Below, piece after piece: positions 44,867 through 53,029 of a DNA stretch of 64,000 bases (position 1 is its first letter; each line of letters starts with the position of its first letter). The notes below the pieces were generated by a model. The model made no database searches. It was given only the letters and a program-made list of their open reading frames with translations, and was not told the DNA's origin. The position numbers and the translations under genes were made by a program. Source of the stretch: Seonamhaeicola sp. ML3 (lineage in GTDB: Bacteria > Bacteroidota > Bacteroidia > Flavobacteriales > Flavobacteriaceae); assembly GCF_023273855.1 (NCBI RefSeq), contig NZ_CP096884.1, forward strand, positions 2,728,001 through 2,792,000. Reading direction: 5' to 3'.

Positions 44867-45706
44867 CTAATTATTACCAGCAGAAAGGTTTTTCATTTCT
44901 TTTTCTATCATGTCGTAGAACTGGTCTATTTTAGGTAATACAACCACTCGGGTACGTCTATTTTTAGCTCTGTTTTCAGCAGTATCATTGTCAACTAAAG
45001 GAACGAACTCTGCACGTCCAGCAGCAATAAGTTGTTTTGGGTTCACACCTAATTCAAGTAACACTCTAATTATAGATGTAGAACGTTTAACACTTAAATC
45101 CCAGTTGTCTAACAATGGTTCTTTTCTGTACGATACATTATCTGTGTGCCCTTCTATCATTGCTTCAAACTCTGGCTTACTGTTTATTACTTTAGCAACT
45201 TTTGCCAGAACATCCTTAGCTTTAGAAGTTACAATGTAACTTCCGCTTTTAAATAATAACTTATCGGCAATAGAAATAAATACAACACCTTTCTCAACGT
45301 TTACTTCAATGTCTGGGTCGTTAATACCAACTTCACGTTTTAGACTGGTAACTAAAGCAAGGGTTACACTGTCTTTTTTAGTGATAGCATCTTGTAAACG
45401 TGTGATTTTAAGGTCTTTCTCTTTTAAACTTTCTAGTGTTTTTTCTATACTACTGGCACTTTTAGAAGAAATAATTTGAAGATTGTCTATTTGATTTCTT
45501 AGACCATCTACTTGGTCTTCAAGTACTTTTGCTTTAGCTGTAGAAGCTGCACGCTCCTCTAAGCAAGAATTTAACTTTACGGTAGCAGAATTTAGTAAAT
45601 CTTGAGTTTCTTTTTGTTTTTCTTGCAGTGCGGTGTGTTCTTTTTTTGATACACAAGAACTTAATACCAATATAGCAGATAAGCTTAAGAATACGATTTT
45701 TTTCAT
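44867..45706 (-). CDS. OmpA-family lipoprotein with coiled coil
   Basis: 279 residues. Lipoprotein signal MKKIVFLSLSAILVLSSC with Cys18; a coiled-coil region (about 24-115) rich in Lys/Gln/Glu; then an OmpA C-like peptidoglycan-binding domain (about 130-265). The domain has FKSGSYIVTSKAKDVL, the motif EGHTDNVSYR, the helix NWDLSVKRSTSIIRVLLELG and NRAKNRRTRVVV, with the Asp and Arg that bind diaminopimelate. It links the outer membrane to the cell wall. It has a TACTTTTG box 48 nt upstream and a bidirectional terminator downstream. Confidence 0.92.
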   Translation of the reverse strand: MKKIVFLSLSAILVLSSCVSKKEHTALQEKQKETQDLLNSATVKLNSCLEERAASTAKAKVLEDQVDGLRNQIDNLQIISSKSASSIEKTLESLKEKDLKITRLQDAITKKDSVTLALVTSLKREVGINDPDIEVNVEKGVVFISIADKLLFKSGSYIVTSKAKDVLAKVAKVINSKPEFEAMIEGHTDNVSYRKEPLLDNWDLSVKRSTSIIRVLLELGVNPKQLIAAGRAEFVPLVDNDTAENRAKNRRTRVVVLPKIDQFYDMIEKEMKNLSAGNN

Positions 45707-45753
45707 AATGGATTATTAGGAATTATATGGATTAAACTATTTAGTCAATTTAG

Positions 45754-45761
45754 CAAAAGTA
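45754..45761 (-). promoter_or_regulatory. Candidate -7 box (TACTTTTG) of the OmpA lipoprotein gene
   Basis: The minus strand reads TACTTTTG, a full match to TAnnTTTG, 48 nt upstream of the ATG at 45706. The expected -33 TTG is not obvious at the usual spacing. Confidence 0.4.
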
Positions 45762-45811
45762 TACAAAAAACTATTTAATATTTTACTGTTAACAAAACTT
45801 TTACTTAGTAT

Positions 45812-46801
45812 TTATAAACTATCATAATAGCGCTTCTTATTTACGAAATAATCAAACACTATAGATGTTCTTTGATAATATTTTACGCTTCTTTTTTCAG
45901 ATTGTCTTTTAAGCAATATTTTATTTAAATTTTTATAGAAACTAAAATGTGCTTTTAAGATGACTAAAGTATGTTTTGGTTTTAATTCCAAAAGAAACTT
46001 TATTCCTGCTATACCATCTAAAATTAACCTGACCAAAACTCTACCAAATACTATGCCATCTGCATTTTTGCAAAGTGTAAATAAACTATTTCTGAAATTC
46101 AAATAAGTCTTTTTGGGATTTGCTTTTTTCAGGGTAGCGCCTCCAAGGTGATAAACTTCAGATTTACCGGTATATTTTATGCTGTAACCTTTGTTTTTTG
46201 CCCTCCAACATAAATCGATTTCTTCCATATGGGCAAAGAATGATTCATCGAACCCATTAAGTTCCTCAAAAACCTTTTTCCTTATAAATAAGCAAGCACC
46301 AGAGGCCCAAAATATTTCGGTGGTATCATTAAATTGCCCGTGATCCTCTTCAATGGTATCAAAAATTCTGCCGCGACAATATGGGTAGCCATATTTATCA
46401 ATAAAACCACCAGCTGCTCCAGCATATTCAAAATATTGCTTCCGATTATAGTCTAGGATTTTTGGTTGTATTATTGCTGTGTTGCTATAAGTCTTTAGCA
46501 ACTCTAAAACTGGAGCTAACCAATTTTTGGTAACTTGTACATCGCTGTTTAAGAGACAAAAGATATCTGTGTTAATATGTTTAAGGGCCTCGTTATAACC
46601 TTTGGCATAGCCTCTGTTTTTTTTGTTTTCGATAATTTTTACCTCAGGAAAATAGGATTTCACAAAGCTGACAGAGTCATCATTGGAGGCATTATCTGCT
46701 ACATAGATTTCAGCTTCAGTAGAGTATTGTGTAACCGTTGGCAAAAATTCTTCTAACAACGCTTTACCGTTCCAATTTAATATAACAACAGCTACTCTCA
46801 T
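45812..46801 (-). CDS. Family 2 glycosyltransferase (COG1216-like, rhamnosyltransferase type)
   Basis: 329 residues, cytoplasmic face. GT-A features: VAVVILNWNGKALLEEFLP at the start, VADNASNDDSVSF, NRGYAKGYNEALKH, CLLNSDVQVTKNW (the D-x-D equivalent is NSDV), ASGACLFIRKKVFEELNGFD and FFAHMEEIDLCWRAK with the ED motif. This group adds sugars to cell-surface polysaccharides or O-antigen-like chains; the donor sugar cannot be told. Its ATG overlaps the stop of the HsdR-N-like gene by 4 bp, so they are co-translated, although no functional link is obvious. Confidence 0.9.
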   Translation of the reverse strand: MRVAVVILNWNGKALLEEFLPTVTQYSTEAEIYVADNASNDDSVSFVKSYFPEVKIIENKKNRGYAKGYNEALKHINTDIFCLLNSDVQVTKNWLAPVLELLKTYSNTAIIQPKILDYNRKQYFEYAGAAGGFIDKYGYPYCRGRIFDTIEEDHGQFNDTTEIFWASGACLFIRKKVFEELNGFDESFFAHMEEIDLCWRAKNKGYSIKYTGKSEVYHLGGATLKKANPKKTYLNFRNSLFTLCKNADGIVFGRVLVRLILDGIAGIKFLLELKPKHTLVILKAHFSFYKNLNKILLKRQSEKRSVKYYQRTSIVFDYFVNKKRYYDSL

Positions 46802-47244
46802 CCTTTGTAATTAGGAATATCTCTCAAAAAATTATAGCGTTCACTTTCAAAATCCATACGGCAATAATAGTGATTTAATCCGTTTGTTACCATTAAAAAA
46901 TCTGCACTTAAAACCAGGTTGTATCTTGCAATTTGATCAAAGGTGTTTTGATTAATGGCTGCTTTAGGAGCTTTACATTCTACTATTAAATGAATACTTC
47001 CGTTGGGGTTAAAAACTACGATATCGTAACGTTTCCTCAAATCATTTACAAGTAATTCTTTTTCAATATTTATTAACGATTTTGGGTACTTTTTTTCTTC
47101 AATTAGATATTGAACACAATGTTGTCGAACCCATTCCTCGGGCTGTAAAACCACAAATTTTTTACGAATGCCATCAAAAATAGAAACTTTATTTTCGTTA
47201 TTTTTGAATCGAAATGAATATGTAGGGAAATTTAGTTTTTGCAC
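46798..47244 (-). CDS. Orphan HsdR N-terminal-like (HSDR_N_2) PD-(D/E)xK protein
   Basis: 148 residues from the proposed GTG start at 47244 (MQKLNFPTYSFRFKNNENKV). A TTG nine codons upstream (47271) is also open, but its first base is shared with the holA start codon. The domain resembles the N-terminal nuclease module of type I restriction subunit R: PEEWVRQHCVQYLI, then LRKRYDIVVFNPNG with the Asp and HLIVECKAPKAAINQNTFDQI with the E-x-K of a PD-(D/E)xK site. There is no helicase, HsdM or HsdS nearby, so it is not a restriction system. It lies head to head with holA and overlaps the glycosyltransferase gene by 4 bp. Biochemical role unknown. Confidence 0.85.
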   Translation of the reverse strand: MQKLNFPTYSFRFKNNENKVSIFDGIRKKFVVLQPEEWVRQHCVQYLIEEKKYPKSLINIEKELLVNDLRKRYDIVVFNPNGSIHLIVECKAPKAAINQNTFDQIARYNLVLSADFLMVTNGLNHYYCRMDFESERYNFLRDIPNYKG

Positions 47245-47270
47245 TACGCAAATTTGGTGATTTTTTTTCA

Positions 47271-48275
47271 ATGGATGAAGTTAAACTACTAGTAACCGAT
47301 ATTAAGAACAAAAACCTCAAGCCCATTTATTTTTTAATGGGGGAAGAGCCCTATTACATAGATAAAATATCTGATTATATTGAGGATAATATACTATCTG
47401 AAGAAGAGCGCGGATTTAACCAAATGGTACTTTATGGCAGAGATGTATCGGTTGAAGATATTGTTGGAAATGCAAAACGCTTTCCAATGATGGCCGAACA
47501 TCAGGTCATTATAGTAAAAGAAGCCCAAGATTTATCACGTACCATTGAAAAGTTAGTTTCATATGCCGAAAATCCGCAACCGACAACGGTTTTAGTGGTA
47601 AATTATAAATACAAAAAAATTGACAAGCGTAAAGCCCTTTATAAAACGTTAAAGAAAACTGGCGTTGTTTATGAGAGCAAAAAGCTTTACGAAAATCAGG
47701 TAGCAGATTGGATCAGGCGTGTATTATCTCCCAAAGGTTACTCCATTTCTCCAAAAGCAGCACAAATGTTGGTAGAGTTTTTAGGTACGGATTTAAGTAA
47801 AATTAATAATGAATTAGAAAAACTTCAAATCATTCTTCCTCAGGGCACTCAAATTTCACCAGAGCATATTGAAGAAAATATAGGGATAAGCAAGGATTTC
47901 AATAATTTCGAATTACGTAAAGCAATTGGGGAACGCAACAGTTTAAAAGCATATAGAATTGCTAATTATTTTGCTGATAACCCAAAGGATAATCCTATGG
48001 TCGTTACGGTTTCTTTATTATTCAATTTTTTTTCACAGTTACTCCATTTTCATGGCTTAAACGATAAGTCTCCAAGAAATGTGGCTTCTGCTCTAAAAGT
48101 AAACCCATATTTTGTTAATGAATATATAACAGCAGCAAAGAATTACCCAATGCGAAAAGTAAGTGCCGTGGTTGCATCGTTACGGTCTTTCGATGTGAAA
48201 AGCAAAGGGGTGGGAGCCAATGCTGTTTCTCATGGTGATTTATTAAAGGAACTTTTAGCAGTTATTTTAAATTAA
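47271..48275 (+). CDS. holA: DNA polymerase III subunit delta
   Basis: Clamp-loader subunit that opens the sliding clamp during replication. 334 residues, the usual length. The family pattern includes PIYFLMGEEPYYIDKI near the N-terminus, the region after RVLSPKGYSISPKAAQMLVE (domain 2 lid), and the helical C-terminal collar with ELRKAIGERN and NPMVVTVSLLFNFF. No Walker A is expected in delta and none is seen. It reads divergently from the HsdR-N-like gene with 26 bp between starts and is followed 3 bp later by ung. Confidence 0.9.
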   Translation: MDEVKLLVTDIKNKNLKPIYFLMGEEPYYIDKISDYIEDNILSEEERGFNQMVLYGRDVSVEDIVGNAKRFPMMAEHQVIIVKEAQDLSRTIEKLVSYAENPQPTTVLVVNYKYKKIDKRKALYKTLKKTGVVYESKKLYENQVADWIRRVLSPKGYSISPKAAQMLVEFLGTDLSKINNELEKLQIILPQGTQISPEHIEENIGISKDFNNFELRKAIGERNSLKAYRIANYFADNPKDNPMVVTVSLLFNFFSQLLHFHGLNDKSPRNVASALKVNPYFVNEYITAAKNYPMRKVSAVVASLRSFDVKSKGVGANAVSHGDLLKELLAVILN

Positions 48276-48278
48276 CTT

Positions 48279-48944
48279 ATGGAAGTAAATATTCACCCAA
48301 GTTGGAAGCCTTATTTAAAAGATGAGTTTGATAAATCTTATTTTGAAGCATTGGTAGCTTTTGTAAAGCAAGAATATAATAATCATACTTGTTATCCACC
48401 TGGAAAGGAAATTTTCAATGCATTTAACTACTGTCATTTTAACAATGTTAAAGTTGTAATTATTGGTCAAGACCCTTACCACGGACAGGGGCAAGCTAAT
48501 GGCTTGTGTTTTTCTGTTAAAGAAGATATACCTCATCCTCCTTCTTTAATCAATATTTTCAAGGAAATTGAAAAAGATTTAGGTTTAGCCTACCCCAAGA
48601 GCGGTAATCTACAAAGGTGGTCCCAACAAGGCGTGTTGCTTTTAAATGCGACATTAACAGTAAGAGCTAATAATGCTGGTAGTCATCAAAAAAAGGGATG
48701 GGAAGAATTTACAGATGCCGTTATAAAAATTATAAATAACCAAAAGTCGAACGTCATATTTTTACTTTGGGGTGGGTTTGCAAAACAAAAAGCTAAACTT
48801 ATAGATAAATCTAAGCATCATGTTCTAACCTCGGGTCATCCTTCTCCCTTAAGTGCTAACAGAGGGTATTGGTTTGGCAATAAGCATTTTAGTAAATCCA
48901 ATACCATTCTAGAAAGTATAGGTTCTACAAAAATAGCATGGTAA
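48279..48944 (+). CDS. ung: Uracil-DNA glycosylase (family 1, Ung)
   Basis: Removes uracil from DNA as the first step of base-excision repair. 221 residues, normal length. Family 1 motifs are complete: VIIGQDPYHGQGQANGLCFS (water-activating Asp in GQDPYHG), LLLNATLTV, FLLWGGFAKQK and the C-terminal HPSPLSANRG loop (HPSPLS) that contacts the minor groove. It starts 3 bp after the holA stop, so replication and repair genes share a transcript. Confidence 0.96.
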   Translation: MEVNIHPSWKPYLKDEFDKSYFEALVAFVKQEYNNHTCYPPGKEIFNAFNYCHFNNVKVVIIGQDPYHGQGQANGLCFSVKEDIPHPPSLINIFKEIEKDLGLAYPKSGNLQRWSQQGVLLLNATLTVRANNAGSHQKKGWEEFTDAVIKIINNQKSNVIFLLWGGFAKQKAKLIDKSKHHVLTSGHPSPLSANRGYWFGNKHFSKSNTILESIGSTKIAW

Positions 48945-48954
48945 AATAAAACGA

Positions 48955-49134
48955 TTAGCTGCCAGTAGGCGCTAATGTCAATTTTTCCTTAGAAGAAATT
49001 AATTCTGGATTTAAAATCACAGGAGGTTTTCTGTTAACTTTGGGCTTGTATTCGATTTTGTTGACACTAAATTTTAATAACAAGAAATTAAAAATAACTA
49101 GGGTGGTGATTGTGAGGGTAATTGTTAGTAACAT
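48955..49134 (-). CDS. Small single-helix membrane protein (59 residues)
   Basis: An unlabelled short gene: ATG at 49134 and TAA at 48957-48955 give 59 residues. The first ~22 are strongly hydrophobic (MLLTITLTITTLVIFNFLLLKF), followed by a short polar tail with many Lys and Pro (NKIEYKPKVNRKPPVIL) ending APTGS. This resembles small proteins I recall from other flavobacteria with one N-terminal helix and a basic tail ending in TGS. It converges on ung with 10 bp between the stops. Function unknown; below the length cut-off of many annotation programs. Confidence 0.6.
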   Translation of the reverse strand: MLLTITLTITTLVIFNFLLLKFSVNKIEYKPKVNRKPPVILNPELISSKEKLTLAPTGS

Positions 49135-49417
49135 AGGCGTTTGGGATTAAAACGTCGGCAAAATACATATTTTATGATAAAATACAAATTTTACATTTAT
49201 TATTGGTTGTTAAATCAAAAATAAGAAATAAAATACTACAAAAACTTTTGTTGTTGTAGTTATTTTACACTTTTATTAGATAGTTAATATTTAGTAGTCA
49301 TTTTAGATATATCTGTAATAAAGTTTATTGAATTTTATGAAATTGTGTTACTAAAAATTTTAGGATATGTGTTTATAGTTCTTTAAATAAAATTATTTTT
49401 GGAAAAAACTTGAGAGT
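49135..49417. other. Intergenic AT-rich DNA upstream of menB
   Basis: 283 bp between the small membrane-protein gene and menB, extremely AT-rich, with stop codons in all frames I checked and no repeat or RNA gene recognised. It contains the candidate menB promoter box at 49394-49401. Confidence 0.6.
49394..49401 (+). promoter_or_regulatory. Candidate -7 box (TATTTTTG) of menB
   Basis: Full match to TAnnTTTG, 16 nt upstream of the menB ATG at 49418, at the end of an AT-rich 283-bp gap. No TTG at the expected -33 spacing is evident. Confidence 0.4.
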
Positions 49418-50257
49418 ATGGAAGTACCCAATTGGATAACAGTAAAGGAATACAAAGATATAACATACAAAAAATGTAATGGCGTAGCTAGAATAGCTTT
49501 TAATCGTCCTAATGTTAGAAACGCATTCAGGCCAAAAACAACCAGTGAGCTCTATGATGCATTTTACGATGCAAACGAAGATGTCAATATAGGTGTTGTT
49601 ATATTATCCGCAGAAGGCCCCTCGACCAAAGATGGAGTATACTCTTTTTGTAGTGGTGGAGATCAAAAGGCCAGAGGACATCAAGGTTATGTAGGAGAAG
49701 ATGGTTATCACAGGTTGAACATACTCGAAGTTCAGAGATTAATACGTTTTATGCCCAAGGCAGTAATTGCTGTGGTTCCAGGTTGGGCAGTTGGTGGTGG
49801 ACACAGCTTGCATGTTGTATGTGATTTAACTTTAGCAAGTAAGGAACATGCTATTTTTAAACAAACAGATGCGGATGTAACAAGTTTTGATGGTGGCTAT
49901 GGTTCTGCATATTTGGCTAAAATGGTCGGGCAAAAAAAGGCTCGAGAAATATTCTTTTTAGGAAGAAACTACTCTGCACAAGAAGCCTTTGAAATGGGTA
50001 TGGTAAATGCCGTGATACCTCACGAAGAATTAGAGAATACGGCTTATCAATGGGCTCAAGAAATTTTGGCTAAGTCTCCAACATCCATCAAAATGCTCAA
50101 GTTTGCTATGAACTTGACTGATGATGGCATGGTAGGGCAACAGGTATTTGCCGGAGAAGCGACAAGACTGGCTTATATGACCGAAGAAGCCAAAGAGGGA
50201 AGGAATGCTTTTTTGGAAAAGCGAGCGCCAAATTTTGAAAAGAAGTGGATTCCTTAA
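49418..50257 (+). CDS. menB: 1,4-dihydroxy-2-naphthoyl-CoA synthase
   Basis: Closes the naphthalene ring of menaquinone by a Dieckmann condensation of O-succinylbenzoyl-CoA. 279 residues, crotonase fold. MenB-specific stretches: IAFNRPNVRNAFRPKTTSEL, FCSGGDQKARGHQGYVGEDG (active-site loop), VPGWAVGGGHSLHVVCDLTLAS (oxyanion hole) and TDADVTSFDGGYGSAYLAK (catalytic Asp and Tyr/Ser region). It heads the run menB-menA-UPF0173-menC-CPBP-menE. menA starts one base after its stop. Confidence 0.96.
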   Translation: MEVPNWITVKEYKDITYKKCNGVARIAFNRPNVRNAFRPKTTSELYDAFYDANEDVNIGVVILSAEGPSTKDGVYSFCSGGDQKARGHQGYVGEDGYHRLNILEVQRLIRFMPKAVIAVVPGWAVGGGHSLHVVCDLTLASKEHAIFKQTDADVTSFDGGYGSAYLAKMVGQKKAREIFFLGRNYSAQEAFEMGMVNAVIPHEELENTAYQWAQEILAKSPTSIKMLKFAMNLTDDGMVGQQVFAGEATRLAYMTEEAKEGRNAFLEKRAPNFEKKWIP

Positions 50258-50258
50258 T

Positions 50259-51161
50259 ATGAAACGATTTTCAATTTGGATTTCGGCCATGCGCCTAAGA
50301 ACTCTGCCGTTGTCTGTGTCTGGGATTATTTTGGCGTCATGTATGGCTGAATATAATGGTTATTTTAACTTAAGGGTATTTATCCTAGCAATTTTAACTA
50401 CGCTTAGTTTCCAAATTTTATCAAACCTGGCTAACGACTATGGCGATGGTGTTAAGGGAACTGATAATAAGGATAGAGTTGGTCCTGAAAGAGCACTTCA
50501 ATCTGGAAGAATTTCCTCAGAAGAAATGTTTAATGCCATAAAGATTAACGTTCTCATTGCTATAATCCTGGCCATTTTCCTAATTTTTTCTGCCTTTGGA
50601 GTTTATCATTTATGGTACACCTTAATTTTTTTCTTTCTAGGCGTATCTAGTGTGGTTGCTGCAGTAAGGTATACAGTAGGTGAACGTGCTTATGGATACA
50701 AAGCACTTGGCGATATTTTTGTTTTTATATTTTTTGGTATAGTGAGTGTTATTGGGTGTTATATCCTATATGCAAAAAAAATTGATCATGTTGTCTTTTT
50801 ACCAGCCATTAGCATTGGGCTTTTAAGTACCGCTGTATTAAATCTAAACAATATGAGAGACATGGCTTCAGATTTGAAGTCGAATAAAATTACCTTGGCT
50901 ATTAAATTAGGTGAGAAAAAAGTAAGAACATATCATTTTGTACTCGTATCACTTGCTATGGTGTTGTCGGCGATTTTTGGTGTTTTGTATTATGTATCGC
51001 CATTTAATTTCATTTTTGTAATAGCTTACATACCCTTAATACGACATCTTGTTAAGGTTATTAACACAAAAGATTTAAAAGATTTAGATCCTGAATTAAA
51101 AAAATTAGCTTTAACAACGTTTTTGCTTGCAATTCTGATGGGTATCGGTCACTTATTATAG
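50259..51161 (+). CDS. menA: 1,4-dihydroxy-2-naphthoate polyprenyltransferase
   Basis: Membrane prenyltransferase that attaches the isoprenoid tail to 1,4-dihydroxy-2-naphthoate. 300 residues from ATG 50259; a longer frame starting inside menB is less likely because the ATG follows the menB stop by one base. UbiA-family motifs: NLANDYGDGVKGTDN (first Asp-rich motif, N-x-x-x-D-x-x-x-D) and NNMRDMASDLKSNKITL (second). About eight or nine hydrophobic helices fill the rest. It acts directly after MenB/DHNA-CoA thioesterase. Confidence 0.95.
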   Translation: MKRFSIWISAMRLRTLPLSVSGIILASCMAEYNGYFNLRVFILAILTTLSFQILSNLANDYGDGVKGTDNKDRVGPERALQSGRISSEEMFNAIKINVLIAIILAIFLIFSAFGVYHLWYTLIFFFLGVSSVVAAVRYTVGERAYGYKALGDIFVFIFFGIVSVIGCYILYAKKIDHVVFLPAISIGLLSTAVLNLNNMRDMASDLKSNKITLAIKLGEKKVRTYHFVLVSLAMVLSAIFGVLYYVSPFNFIFVIAYIPLIRHLVKVINTKDLKDLDPELKKLALTTFLLAILMGIGHLL

Positions 51162-51204
51162 ATAAATTTTGTAATTTTCTTTTCTAAATTTAACATTCAG
51201 AATA

Positions 51205-51882
51205 ATGAAGATTACTTTTTTGGGCCACGCTAGTTTAGCTATTGAAATACAAGGTGTGGATATTCTTGTAGACCCTTTTATCACTGGGAATTCCAAAGCT
51301 TCGCATATCGACATAAATAAATTAAAGGCCGATTATATTTTGGTCACACATGCACATCAGGATCATATACTAGATGTAGAAGCTATAGCTAAGAATACTG
51401 GAGCAAAAATCATTTCTAATTACGAGATTGTTACACATTATGGGAATTTGGGAATTGAAGGACACCCTATGAACCATGGTGGTGCTTGGGAATTTGAATT
51501 TGGTACCGTAAAATATGTAAATGCAATTCATACTTCTTCTTTTCCAGACGGAACTTATGGTGGCCAACCAGGAGGCTTTGTAATAGAGGGTGAACATAAA
51601 AATATTTATATAGCTGGAGATACGGCATTGACCTTCGATATGAAATTGATACCAATGCAAACAACATTGGATTTAGCGGTTTTGCCAGTAGGCGACAATT
51701 TTACAATGGGTATTGAAGATGCTATTATTGCTTGCGATTTTATTGAATGTGATAAAGTTTTAGGATATCATTACGATACTTTCGGCTATATTGAAATAGA
51801 CCATGACCTAGCTAAAAAGAAATTTTTTGAAAAAGGAAAGGATTTAATGCTGCTCGGTATTGGTGAGTTTATTGAATTATAG
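51205..51882 (+). CDS. UPF0173-type metal-dependent hydrolase (metallo-beta-lactamase fold)
   Basis: 225 residues. The MBL fold is shown by THAHQDHILD (H-x-H-x-D-H), the strand opening MKITFLGHASLAIEIQGVDILVDP, IAGDTALTFDMKLI with the bridging Asp, and a late GYHYDTFG. This matches the UPF0173 group of small metal-dependent hydrolases. It lies between menA and menC. The menaquinone pathway needs a DHNA-CoA thioesterase not seen in this window, so position makes a link possible, but the known thioesterases are hot-dog proteins. Function unproven. Confidence 0.87.
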   Translation: MKITFLGHASLAIEIQGVDILVDPFITGNSKASHIDINKLKADYILVTHAHQDHILDVEAIAKNTGAKIISNYEIVTHYGNLGIEGHPMNHGGAWEFEFGTVKYVNAIHTSSFPDGTYGGQPGGFVIEGEHKNIYIAGDTALTFDMKLIPMQTTLDLAVLPVGDNFTMGIEDAIIACDFIECDKVLGYHYDTFGYIEIDHDLAKKKFFEKGKDLMLLGIGEFIEL

Positions 51883-51975
51883 ACGAACTGGTTGTTGTAA
51901 TATTTTGTTTTGAAATTAAATGGATTGTTTTAACGGAATCTAAAATGTGTAAGCATCTAAATATCTAATGTTTCA

Positions 51976-53019
51976 GTGTTAAAAGCTTCTTACAAAAAAT
52001 ACATCTTAAATTTTAAACAAGCTAGTGGTACCTCTCGAGGTATATTAAGGACCAAGGAAACTTGGTTTATCATTTTAGAATCTCAAGGAAAACGCGGTAT
52101 AGGTGAAACAGGTCTTTTTAGAGGGCTCTCTGCAGATGACAGACCTAATTACCAAGAAAAGTTAGAATGGGCATGTCAAAATATTAATTTGGGATTGGAT
52201 AATCTTCTTGCTCATCTTACAGAATGGCCCAGTATTCAATTTGGATTAGAAATGGCCTTTAAGTCGTTGGCTTCTGAAGATGGTTTCGAACTTTTTCCCT
52301 CTAAATTCACCAACAGTGACGCTGCTATTGCCATCAATGGCTTAATATGGATGGGTTCTGAACGCTTCATGAAACAACAAATTGAAGATAAAATAAAAGC
52401 CGGTTTTGATTGCATAAAGATGAAAATTGGAGCCATAGATTTCGAAACCGAATGCAATCTTTTAAAGTCTATAAGAACTACTTTCTCATCAGATGAAATA
52501 CAGTTAAGGGTAGATGCCAATGGCGCTTTTTCACCTTCTGAAGCTCTCGAAAAACTAAAAATACTTTCAGATTTCGATTTGCATTCTATAGAACAACCCA
52601 TAAAACAGGGGCAAATAGCAGATATGGCCAAACTTTGTGCAATAACACCATTGCCCATTGCTTTAGACGAAGAATTGATTGGTGTTTATTCTGTAACAAA
52701 AAAGCGTGAATTAATACAAACCATAACCCCACAATTTATTATCTTGAAGCCCAGTTTAGTCGGTGGTTTTAAGGGTAGTGATGAGTGGATAGATATTGCA
52801 GAACAAAATCAAGCAAGATGGTGGATTACCAGTGCACTGGAGAGTAATATTGGGCTAAATGCCATAGCGCAGTATACGTATTTAAAACGAAGTAATATGC
52901 CGCAAGGTTTGGGAACAGGAGGTTTATTTACCAACAACATAGATAGTCCCTTAAAAGTAAAAGATGGGGCTTTGCATTACTCAAAAGAGAAAGACTGGAG
53001 TTTAGAAAAAATAACTTGA
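51976..53019 (+). CDS. menC: o-Succinylbenzoate synthase
   Basis: Dehydrates SHCHC to o-succinylbenzoate in menaquinone synthesis. 347 residues, enolase superfamily. The barrel has the Lys pair in CIKMKIGAIDFE (K-x-K), LRVDANGAF (metal Asp), SIEQPIKQG (metal Glu) and ALDEELIG (metal Asp), with KPSLVGGFKG later. The start is GTG at 51976, giving MLKASYKKYILNFKQASGTSRG, where the GTSRG segment is typical of the family. A slightly earlier ATG at 51968 reads into a stop after three codons. CPBP gene follows 10 bp downstream. Confidence 0.93.
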   Translation: MLKASYKKYILNFKQASGTSRGILRTKETWFIILESQGKRGIGETGLFRGLSADDRPNYQEKLEWACQNINLGLDNLLAHLTEWPSIQFGLEMAFKSLASEDGFELFPSKFTNSDAAIAINGLIWMGSERFMKQQIEDKIKAGFDCIKMKIGAIDFETECNLLKSIRTTFSSDEIQLRVDANGAFSPSEALEKLKILSDFDLHSIEQPIKQGQIADMAKLCAITPLPIALDEELIGVYSVTKKRELIQTITPQFIILKPSLVGGFKGSDEWIDIAEQNQARWWITSALESNIGLNAIAQYTYLKRSNMPQGLGTGGLFTNNIDSPLKVKDGALHYSKEKDWSLEKIT

Positions 53020-53029
53020 AAATAATACT

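Noticed and set aside
46798-47244. Type I restriction system
   Set aside because: Only an HsdR N-terminal-like domain is encoded; no helicase, methylase or specificity gene is near.
51205-51882. DHNA-CoA thioesterase (menI)
   Set aside because: The fold is metallo-beta-lactamase, not hot-dog; only gene position hints at a menaquinone role.
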